Source of the DNA: Planctomycetaceae bacterium
GTDB lineage: Bacteria; Planctomycetota; Planctomycetia; Pirellulales; Pirellulaceae
Length of the DNA: 64,000 nucleotides
Assembly: GCA_020638975.1 (NCBI GenBank)
Contig: JACKHN010000011.1
Span: forward strand, 124,001-188,000
Direction: 5' to 3'
The translations under genes were made by a program, and so were the position numbers. Positions 9,206-16,338 of this stretch are shown piece after piece (the first letter of the stretch is position 1; every line of letters begins with the position of its first letter). Under the pieces are notes generated by a model. The model ran no database searches and had not been told where the DNA came from. It worked only from the letters and a program-made list of their open reading frames with translations.

Positions 9206-9961
9206 CTAACTCGTCTTGCTGCTGAACTCACTGTGCTGCTGTTGGACCGCGTTCAAGTAGCGTGCATATGCAGCTTCGTCCCGATGGCAGCTGATTCCGC
9301 GAAACACCATCGCGAACGCTCGTCGGTGGCGTGAGGCAGTGCGATTCGGGTCGGCACGGTGGATTGTCTCGCCATGATGGGCGACGAGGTCACCGGGCTC
9401 TAACAGTATGGTCTGCTCGTTTCGAACGTCGTCGTCGCCATGATCCGTGATCCCCTGCGAGAATCCGAGCACCTTGGTCGCCGCGTGTGATCGGATACCG
9501 TGGCGGTGCGAGCCAACGACGTAGCGCAAACAGCCGTTCTCCTCGTCAACGGCGTCCAAGGCCAGCCAAAGCGTCGCAACATTTGCAGGCCGAAGGCAAA
9601 AGTAATAGTTGTCTTGATGTGGAGGTGTGGGATGCTCGGTTCCCGGAGGTTTGTTGAACCACTCCGGTTCTTGAGCCTCGACATGCTCGCCGATCAACAA
9701 CTCGGCGAGTTCCTTCCACTGCTCGTCACGACGATAGCCATCAAAGAATGAATCCTGACCCATGTGCTGAAGCTGTTTCAAGGTCTCAGGCTTGGAACGG
9801 TCATGATAGAATGCGTCACCTGCGGGAAGATGTGGCACGACCTCGCGAATATATCGATTCACGTTTTCCTCGAGCAATTGCAATGCATCTCGATCGAGGA
9901 AGTTGCGGACAACAACAAAGCCGTCTCGGTCGTAGCGTGGCTTGGCATCATCAGGTATCAC
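9206..9961 (-). CDS. Phytanoyl-CoA dioxygenase (PhyH) family oxygenase
   Basis: A 251-residue Fe(II)/2-oxoglutarate oxygenase of the PhyH family. The start region YDRDGFVVVRNFLDRDAL is typical. TPPHQDNYYF carries the HxD pair of the iron triad, and HHGETIHRADPN carries the distal His, followed by R residues that would bind 2-oxoglutarate (SRHRRAFAM). The start is GTG at 9961 with AAGGA about eight bases upstream. It diverges from a class III aminotransferase gene across 93 bp, so the two may share a promoter region. PhyH enzymes of this sort hydroxylate small molecules or modified sugars and amino acids. The substrate is unknown. Confidence 0.85.
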   Translation of the reverse strand: MIPDDAKPRYDRDGFVVVRNFLDRDALQLLEENVNRYIREVVPHLPAGDAFYHDRSKPETLKQLQHMGQDSFFDGYRRDEQWKELAELLIGEHVEAQEPEWFNKPPGTEHPTPPHQDNYYFCLRPANVATLWLALDAVDEENGCLRYVVGSHRHGIRSHAATKVLGFSQGITDHGDDDVRNEQTILLEPGDLVAHHGETIHRADPNRTASRHRRAFAMVFRGISCHRDEAAYARYLNAVQQQHSEFSSKTS

Positions 9962-10054
9962 GGAAGCTTCCTTTATTGCGAGTTGTATTCACAGCGGCGG
10001 AATACATCATACTGCGGCAATCCACTTTGGCACATCATCTCAGGGACAAGCAAG

Positions 10055-11389
10055 ATGTCGAACCATCATGTCGATAAATCGATGAAACTTTTCCAGCGTG
10101 CCTGTGAGCTTATCCCCGGCGGAACTCAGTTGATCAGCCGTCGCCCCACACGATTTGCTTGTGGCGTGTCTCCGGTATACGCCGAGCGGGCGTCCGGATC
10201 GCGGTTCTGGGACGTCGATGGGAATGAGTATATCGATTGGGTCAGCGGCATCGGAGCGATCATTCTGGGCTACTGCGATCCCGTCGTTGATGAAGCCGTG
10301 CGGCAGCAGATCGCCAAGGGGACGATGTATTCGATCAACCACGAGTTGGAAGTTGAACTTGCCGAAGAGCTGGTCAATACCATTCCCTGTGCCGAGATGG
10401 TGCGATATGCCAAAGGCGGCGGCGAGGCTTGTGCGATGGCGGTGCGCATCGCGCGCGGCTTCACTGGACGCGATAAAATTCTGTTTTGCGGCTATCACGG
10501 TTGGCACGATTGGTATCTGGCAGCGAACCTTCGCGAGGATGCGGGACTCGATACGCATCTCTTTCCCGGTATCGATCCCACTGGCGTCCCGAAAAGTCTC
10601 GCAGGCACTGCCATCCCATTTCCTTACGGCGATCTCGATGCGTTAGGGACTGCGTTGGACGAGAACCGTGGCGAGATCGCAGCTGTGATCATGGAGCCGT
10701 TTCGTAGCGACTTGCCTCCCGATGGGTATCTGGCGGGTGTCGCCGAGCTTGCCGCCGACCATAACGTCACCCTGATCTTTGATGAGGTCTCGACTGGTTT
10801 TCGTCCGCACGCATCCGGTGCGCAGGGGCTTGTGAACGTGTCGCCTGATCTGGCGGTCTTTGCAAAATCAATCTCAAATGGCTATCCCATGGGAGCGGTT
10901 GTCGGACGACGCGATGTCATGGAAGCGGCAAGTCGAATGTTCATTTCGAGTACTTACTGGAGTGATACGATTGGTCTTCGCGCGGCGTTGACTACTTTGC
11001 GAGAAGTTCGCCGGCGCGATGTGCCGAAGATCGTCCTCGATATCGGCGAAAGACTTATGACCGAAATCACGACCGTAGCTGACGAGGCCGGACTGCCCGC
11101 TCGATGCGAGGGATTGTCGTTTCATCCCCACCTGACATTCGAGGTTGAACACCCGCAACAACGATCGCAACTCGCCACGCTCTTCATCCAAGAGATGGCG
11201 AAGCGAGGCTGTCACGGGTACACCTCGTTTTATCTGAATGCATCGCAATCAGCGATCGATATTGAACAGACCGTCGCGGCAGCGAGAGATGTGTTTCGGA
11301 TCATGTCGCATGGCTTGGAGCGAGACAATCTCGAAGCATTGCTTGAATGCCAGCAACATGTCGAGTCATTCCGTCGCCTCGTCCGGTGA
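10055..11389 (+). CDS. Class III aminotransferase (glutamate-1-semialdehyde aminomutase-like)
   Basis: A 444-residue PLP enzyme. Landmarks are ELIPGGTQLISRRP, FWDVDGNEYIDW, YAKGGGEACAMAVRIAR, YHGWHDW, D243 in IFDEVSTGFR (PLP pyridine contact) and K271 in AVFAKSISNGYPMGA (Schiff-base lysine). It resembles the HemL-like group but differs from true HemL around the lysine (no FGKIIGGG), so it more likely acts on a nucleotide sugar or small amino ketone. The start was set at 10055; an open extension to 9764 overlaps the divergent PhyH gene. Its 3' end overlaps the convergent response regulator gene by 24 bp. The divergent PhyH oxygenase may work in the same pathway. Confidence 0.85.
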   Translation: MSNHHVDKSMKLFQRACELIPGGTQLISRRPTRFACGVSPVYAERASGSRFWDVDGNEYIDWVSGIGAIILGYCDPVVDEAVRQQIAKGTMYSINHELEVELAEELVNTIPCAEMVRYAKGGGEACAMAVRIARGFTGRDKILFCGYHGWHDWYLAANLREDAGLDTHLFPGIDPTGVPKSLAGTAIPFPYGDLDALGTALDENRGEIAAVIMEPFRSDLPPDGYLAGVAELAADHNVTLIFDEVSTGFRPHASGAQGLVNVSPDLAVFAKSISNGYPMGAVVGRRDVMEAASRMFISSTYWSDTIGLRAALTTLREVRRRDVPKIVLDIGERLMTEITTVADEAGLPARCEGLSFHPHLTFEVEHPQQRSQLATLFIQEMAKRGCHGYTSFYLNASQSAIDIEQTVAAARDVFRIMSHGLERDNLEALLECQQHVESFRRLVR

Positions 11390-12139
11390 TTCGTTCGTAG
11401 TGGTGAGTTCCGTCGGACGTATACCCTCGCTAACAAATCGATATCCCGCATCTCGCAGCGTCAGGAAGTACCGAGGTTTGGAAGGATCGGGTTCGAAGGT
11501 GACTCGCAACCTACGTACGAATTGATCGACCGCGCGCGTCGTGGCGGTGGCTGCCATTCCCCAGACCTCGACCAACAATTCTTCACGCCGGATCACTCGC
11601 CCTTCATTCTCGATGAAGTAGCGCAGCAGCTTCATTTCAAGTTCCGTCAGTTTGGCGGGTTTGCCGCCCACAACGACTTCGTAGGTATCGAAGTTCACGA
11701 CCGCGTTGGCGAAGGAGTACGTAGCTGCGGAAGTTTGCGAAACTTGCAATCCCGCTCGGCGATCATACAACGTCAACATTGTCTTAACGCGACTCAACAG
11801 CTCGTCCAGATCGAACGGCTTGTTAAGGTACTGATCAGCACCAACATCGAATCCCCGCGTGCGGTCTTCGGTCAAGGTGCGAGCGCTCAAAATCAGCACG
11901 GGCATATTGTTGCCCTGTTCACGCAGCGTTTCGCAAACTTGATAGCCGCTCATGCCGGGCAACATGAGGTCCAACACCGTCAAGTCAATTTCCTTGGGAT
12001 CTTGCTCAATCAACTTCAACGCCGAGGCACCGTCACCGACCGCTGTGACTCGGTACCCTTCCGCTTCAAGATTGAACTTGATGCCGACGGCCAGATGCTC
12101 TTCATCTTCGACCACTAAAATGTGTTTCTTCTCAGGCAT
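11366..12139 (-). CDS. OmpR/PhoB-type response regulator
   Basis: A 257-residue two-component regulator. The receiver domain (5-120) has the acidic pair E11-D12, phospho-acceptor D57 in VLDLMLPG, and K107 in YLNKPFD. The C-terminal winged helix (about 135-235) has LTELEMKLLRYFIENEGRVIRREELL and RAVDQFVRRLR recognition-helix features of OmpR proteins, ending DAGYRFV. The start at 12139 gives the family N-terminus MPEKKHILVVEDE; an in-frame extension to 12166 is unlikely. It follows the histidine kinase gene by 54 bp on the same strand and forms a pair with it. Confidence 0.95.
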   Translation of the reverse strand: MPEKKHILVVEDEEHLAVGIKFNLEAEGYRVTAVGDGASALKLIEQDPKEIDLTVLDLMLPGMSGYQVCETLREQGNNMPVLILSARTLTEDRTRGFDVGADQYLNKPFDLDELLSRVKTMLTLYDRRAGLQVSQTSAATYSFANAVVNFDTYEVVVGGKPAKLTELEMKLLRYFIENEGRVIRREELLVEVWGMAATATTRAVDQFVRRLRVTFEPDPSKPRYFLTLRDAGYRFVSEGIRPTELTTTNESPDEATE

Positions 12140-12193
12140 GCTTCTTCTCGAACATTGCAGGTCCACCGGCTGTCACAACAACACGACCTGTGA

Positions 12194-13138
12194 CTACCTC
12201 GTTCCGTCGCCAGTTTCGTCGGATCTCGCGGTCGTGCGACCGGGAAGACTGATCTCAAGGACCGTGCCTGGACCTGACTCACGGTCCAGCACACGCACCT
12301 TCCCTCGCATCCGCCGCACGAGCGTATACACAATATACAATCCCAGCCCAGTTCCTGGCTTCTCACGTTCAAGTTCTGAGCCCAGCCGGACAAATCGGCG
12401 AAAGACTTTTTGACGAAACCGAAACGGAATCCCCGGTCCATTGTCCGCAACCTTGGTGACGATCGTACCGTCAGGGTTCGGTCGGCAGGTAACTTCGACC
12501 CTCGGCTCGGAACCGCCATACTTGAACGCATTGTCGATCACGTTCCGAAAAATCATGTCGATGTCAACACGTCGCGTGCGGACGATCGCGGGCTCGACGT
12601 CTACAGTAATCGAATCTTCTGCAGCTCGGTGACGCAACCGCGTTTCCTCAGCGCACTGGCGAAGGAACACGTCGAGTTCGATATCCTCCTCTTCGCCAGC
12701 CGTTGGCTTTCGCTCCAGTCGAGCTGCGTCCAGGATATGATTGATTAAGTGATCAAGCCGCTCGACGTCCTCAAGCATAAACCGAAAGAAATTGTCTTGC
12801 TCCTCGCGACTTAAAGTGCGGCGGTTCAGCGTTTGCAGATAGAGCTTCAACGACGCGATTGGCGACTTGAGTTCATGCGTCACGCTGTCCATGAAATTGG
12901 CCTGACGGCGATTCAAGTTGATCGCTTTCACCGAGAGGGCGAGATACATGATCACGCCGATCAAAACGAGCAGCAAGAAAGTCGTCCCGACGAATAATAA
13001 GATCCAATAAAATGCCGAGGCCCGTTCCCCAAGTTGAATCCCGGTCAGCAATACCCAGCCGACGGTCAACGCCACGACCATCACGATCATGACCACGCCA
13101 AGCGTAATCGGCCAACTGAGTGAGCGGCGGTCGAACAT
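12194..13138 (-). CDS. Sensor histidine kinase
   Basis: A 314-residue membrane kinase, partner of the regulator just downstream. Two transmembrane helices (about 10-33 and 43-67) enclose only a short loop, so it has no sizeable periplasmic sensor domain. A dimerisation helix holds the phospho-accepting H88 (SVTHELKSPIASL). The ATP-binding domain shows the N box (FRNVIDNAFKYGG), G1 (DNGPGIP), and G2 (GTGLGLYI). The tiny loop suggests sensing in the membrane or through a partner. The start at 13138 lacks an obvious Shine-Dalgarno sequence. Confidence 0.95.
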   Translation of the reverse strand: MFDRRSLSWPITLGVVMIVMVVALTVGWVLLTGIQLGERASAFYWILLFVGTTFLLLVLIGVIMYLALSVKAINLNRRQANFMDSVTHELKSPIASLKLYLQTLNRRTLSREEQDNFFRFMLEDVERLDHLINHILDAARLERKPTAGEEEDIELDVFLRQCAEETRLRHRAAEDSITVDVEPAIVRTRRVDIDMIFRNVIDNAFKYGGSEPRVEVTCRPNPDGTIVTKVADNGPGIPFRFRQKVFRRFVRLGSELEREKPGTGLGLYIVYTLVRRMRGKVRVLDRESGPGTVLEISLPGRTTARSDETGDGTR

Positions 13139-13491
13139 AAGGAAAAAGTGGTTGTTCGAAGACAGTAGAATGGAGGGGTATCGCAGAGATGACGTGATTG
13201 AACATAGTATTCAAGCCCCGAGCCAGTCAAGGAAGCCTTAACAATTAGCAGCAGGAACTCCGATACCGACAGTATCGCGTTGACTGAGGAACAACTTCGG
13301 GATTTCAAGAGTAGGGTCCGCTGTGCGGACTAGTATTCCCTGAGGTCCGCACAGCGGACCCTACGCAAAAGAAGAAGTTGTTAGCCGATCCTAAGATGAA
13401 ATTGCACTCCCGCCGCACGGCACTTAGAATACGACGCACCACCCAATTATTCCCACCTGTTTTCCGCTCGCCAGATGATCGAGATCTATGC
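13139..13491. other. Intergenic region between divergent histidine kinase and DUF1501 genes
   Basis: 353 bases without a convincing gene. It must hold the promoters of both divergent genes, though I see no strong sigma-70 consensus. Its one striking feature is the long perfect palindrome at 13311-13364, described separately. Confidence 0.6.
13311..13364. repeat. Perfect 20-bp inverted repeat
   Basis: Arms 13311-13330 and 13345-13364 are perfect reverse complements (arm begins GTAGGGTCCGCTGTGC) around a 14-base spacer. The position between divergent genes rules out a simple terminator role. The arm begins with GTAGGR like the palindromes at 48324 and 61759, hinting at a related dispersed family with different arm bodies. 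Confidence 0.85.
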
Positions 13492-14835
13492 ATGCTGAAA
13501 ATCGTAAGTGATTTGCCAAGTCGCCTCTGTGACGGCGTGAGCCGTCGCCGGTTCATGCACGTTGGCGCTTTGGGGCTGGGCGGGTTCGGGTTGACCGACC
13601 TAATGCGGCTAGAAGCGTCCGGGGCGAGTCGCAGCCATTCTTCAAAGCGATCGGTCGTCCTGATCTGGCAGCATGGCGGGCCGTCACAACTCGATACGTT
13701 TGACATGAAGCCCGACCAGCCCGCCGAGGTTCGCGGGCCTTACGAGTCGATCGAGACAAGCTTGCCAGGACTGCGTATTTGCGAGCTGATGCCTCATCAC
13801 GCGGAAGTGATGGACAAGTGCTCGATCATCCGCAGTTTCACGCACGGCAACGGTGATCACTGGGCGGCAGCACACTGGTTGTTAACCGGCTATGAAGGAG
13901 CGAACGGTTCGGATCGCATTCCTCGCAATCCTTCGATGCAGGCGATCGCTTCGCACTTGCTCGGCCCAAAGCAACCCGGAGTTCCGAGCGGCATCAATAT
14001 CAACGATGGTGGTTTTGGATTTCACGGTGGCGCGTATCTCGGCGTCGCCCACAATCCATTCCGTATTGGTGACTTCAGCTATGGAAACGAAGCGGGGCGT
14101 TTACCGACCGGGAGCGACGAGAGCTTTAAGTTGGTGGACGGACTGAGCGCGGATCGCGTCCTGAACCGTGTCTCGTTGGCGGATCAATTTGATCGAATTC
14201 GACGCGACGTTGACGAAGGGAATACGTTTGATAATCTCGACGACATCAATCGACAGGCTCAAGAAGTAATTCTCTCGGGACGTGCTCGCAAGGCCTTTGA
14301 TTTGTCGGACGAAGATCCGAAGTTGCGCGAGTTGTACGGTCCAGGCTGGGGCGAGCAAGCGCTACTCGCTCGGCGATTCATCCAAGCCGGAGTTCGTTTC
14401 GTGACGTTGAACACAGGCTACTGGGACGACCACGGCGGCATCAAGGCACGACTCGATGACAAATTGCCGCGGCACGACAAGGCCGTGGGTGTACTGATCA
14501 AAGACTTGGCGGATCGAGGAATGCTGGAGGATACGTTGGTGGTGACCGCTGGCGAGTTTGGTCGCACGCCCGTTATCAACAAAGATCAGGGCCGAGATCA
14601 CTGGCCACAGGCACAGAGCATCCTGATTGCTGGCGGCGGCTTCCAGCACGGTCAGATCATCGGCAGTACGAACTCAAAGGCGGAGCATCCCACATCTCGA
14701 CCGATCAAGCCCGCTGATTTCAACGCCATCATTTATCAATCGCTAGGCCTGAAGCCGGACGACACGATCAACAATCTCGCTGGCCGACCAACGCATCTCG
14801 CACCCGATGGCATCGTGCCGCCTGAATTGTTGTGA
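13492..14835 (+). CDS. DUF1501 secreted protein (third copy)
   Basis: A 447-residue DUF1501 protein with a strong twin-arginine signal, SRRRFMHVGALGLGGFGL. Family landmarks are IWQHGGPSQLDTFDMKPD, LLARRFIQAGVRFVTLN, TAGEFGRTPVINKDQGRDHW and IAGGGFQHGQIIG. The start was placed at ATG 13492 so that the signal lies near the N-terminus; the frame is open back to 13378 but that part is basic and featureless. No DUF1549/1553 gene is adjacent. It converges with a DUF1552 gene (40 bp apart). It is closer to the first copy in its FDMKPD region than to the 7256 copy, which has YDLFLPK there. Confidence 0.9.
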   Translation: MLKIVSDLPSRLCDGVSRRRFMHVGALGLGGFGLTDLMRLEASGASRSHSSKRSVVLIWQHGGPSQLDTFDMKPDQPAEVRGPYESIETSLPGLRICELMPHHAEVMDKCSIIRSFTHGNGDHWAAAHWLLTGYEGANGSDRIPRNPSMQAIASHLLGPKQPGVPSGININDGGFGFHGGAYLGVAHNPFRIGDFSYGNEAGRLPTGSDESFKLVDGLSADRVLNRVSLADQFDRIRRDVDEGNTFDNLDDINRQAQEVILSGRARKAFDLSDEDPKLRELYGPGWGEQALLARRFIQAGVRFVTLNTGYWDDHGGIKARLDDKLPRHDKAVGVLIKDLADRGMLEDTLVVTAGEFGRTPVINKDQGRDHWPQAQSILIAGGGFQHGQIIGSTNSKAEHPTSRPIKPADFNAIIYQSLGLKPDDTINNLAGRPTHLAPDGIVPPELL

Positions 14836-14875
14836 GATCCCCGCAGATGGCGGTAGAGTTAAAGGATCACTCGCG

Positions 14876-16216
14876 CTAGATCTGAGCGAGCGGAGCATCG
14901 GCGTCGCCGAATTGAGTGGCGGGGAGTCCCATACGGTTCATGATCGAAAGGTAGAGGCTGCACAGCTTGCGGTTCTCGTCGCCCTTGTCCATGTAGTCCA
15001 AGACGCGGCCCGTTTCGAGAGTGCCGCCGAGGCCACCAACCGTCAGCAACGGCACCTTGGTCGAATCATGTTGGCTTCCCGACCACATATTATTGATGAA
15101 CACCAAGCAAGAGTGATCCAACACCGTGCCCTCGCCTTCCGGCATGGCGTCGAGCCGCCCGGCCAGATAGGCGATCTGACTGCAATAGTACTGCGACACG
15201 CGTTCCCATTCGTCAGATCGATCGTCGTGCGAACCGGAATGATGGGCTTTGCGGGCATCCAGGAACGGATAAAACAAACCAGAAATGTCACGGCACAGCA
15301 GCAACGTGGCAATGCGTGTTTTATCCGTTTGGAAAGCCAACGCGATGATGTCCGCCATGAGCCGCATGTGCTCGCGAATATCTTCGGGCAAGCCATTATC
15401 CGGACGCTCCATCGCGAACAATGGCTTGCCCTGTGACTGAGCACGGTCGACGGCCTTGTCTTGTTCGCCTCGCAACCGCTCGATCCGCTTTTCGATTTCG
15501 CGGACACTCGTCAGATATTCGTCGAGCTTCGATTTGTCGCCGGCGCTCGCCTCGTGGCTCAAGCTGGCCGCTTGTTCCTTCACGCGATCCAACACGCTCT
15601 TGTTGCGTCGATTGCCGCGGTTATCAAACAGGCTGTCGAAGGCCAGCGACGGATAAACCTCCATCGGCACAGGTGAGGTCGCGTTCTGCCACGAGATGTG
15701 CGAGCTATACGCCATCGAGAAATTCGTCTCGTGATAACCCGTGATCGGCTGCTCGCATCCGAGTACCATGCTGGGCTGAGCCGTATCCTGACCCAAGTGA
15801 TTAGCCAAAACCTGATCGACGCTGATGCCGCCGCGCAGTTCAGCTCCCTTTTGCAGCGACGCACCCGACAGGATGTTGCCCGTTTGCCCTGGGTGAATGC
15901 CGACACCGGTGGCGTTCTTGTTGAACAACCCCGAGATGAAATTCATCTTTTCCTTGAGCGGTTCCATCGGCGTGAGGCTCTTGCCCAATTCCATGTCCGC
16001 GCCGGAGCCTTTGGCCCACCAATGTTCCGCGTTGACGCCGCAGGCCATAAACAGCGTGGCAAAGCGTTTGGGAAACTCGGAAGCTGCGTCTGCGTTTGGC
16101 GACTCGGCACCCCACACGGGCAGAGACTCGAGCCAAGGCAGCGCCATCGCGACCCCGGCGCCTTGGAGCAGCAGACGACGAGAAACGTGACGGCGGATAA
16201 ACTGTGGATCGCTCAT
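14876..16216 (-). CDS. DUF1552 secreted protein
   Basis: A 446-residue DUF1552 protein, a family nearly confined to planctomycetes and relatives and usually encoded beside a DUF1592-type haem protein, as here. The twin-arginine signal is SRRLLLQGAGVAMALPWLES. Conserved stretches are GIHPGQTGNILSGA, GISVDQVLA, YSSHISW and REIEKRIERLRGEQ, followed by LLLCRDISG and a C-terminal block FINNMWSGSQHD. The start at 16216 has AAGGA seven bases upstream; a GTG at 16240 is less likely. It lies downstream of the 1002-residue protein on the same strand (92-bp gap containing a hairpin) and likely forms an exported pair with it. The reaction is unknown. Confidence 0.9.
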   Translation of the reverse strand: MSDPQFIRRHVSRRLLLQGAGVAMALPWLESLPVWGAESPNADAASEFPKRFATLFMACGVNAEHWWAKGSGADMELGKSLTPMEPLKEKMNFISGLFNKNATGVGIHPGQTGNILSGASLQKGAELRGGISVDQVLANHLGQDTAQPSMVLGCEQPITGYHETNFSMAYSSHISWQNATSPVPMEVYPSLAFDSLFDNRGNRRNKSVLDRVKEQAASLSHEASAGDKSKLDEYLTSVREIEKRIERLRGEQDKAVDRAQSQGKPLFAMERPDNGLPEDIREHMRLMADIIALAFQTDKTRIATLLLCRDISGLFYPFLDARKAHHSGSHDDRSDEWERVSQYYCSQIAYLAGRLDAMPEGEGTVLDHSCLVFINNMWSGSQHDSTKVPLLTVGGLGGTLETGRVLDYMDKGDENRKLCSLYLSIMNRMGLPATQFGDADAPLAQI

Positions 16217-16292
16217 TCCGTTTTCCTTGAAGAGACTCACAAGGGACTGCTGTTTGCGTGTATTCGTGCGTGGGATTCGACAGGAAGATATT

Positions 16293-16338
16293 ACGACAGG
16301 AACATTCTCTACTCAGTCCCCCCTAATGTTCTTGTCGT
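16293..16338. repeat. Hairpin at the 3' end of the DUF1592-type gene
   Basis: Bases 16293-16306 (ACGACAGGAACATT) pair with 16325-16338 with one mismatch around an 18-base spacer. A third, weaker copy of the right arm follows at about 16341-16355 (AATGTTTCTGTCGTT). The right arm lies inside the last codons of the upstream gene, so the palindrome supplies part of that protein's C-terminus. It could act as a transcription attenuator between the two genes or be the trace of an inserted repeat. Confidence 0.6.

Noticed and set aside
10055..11389. hemL (glutamate-1-semialdehyde aminomutase) as a firm name
   Set aside because: The PLP-lysine region differs from HemL (AVFAKSISNGYPMGA rather than a FGKIIGGG-type motif).
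11522..12118. 198-codon plus frame inside the response regulator gene
   Set aside because: Antisense shadow of a gene with complete receiver and winged-helix domains.
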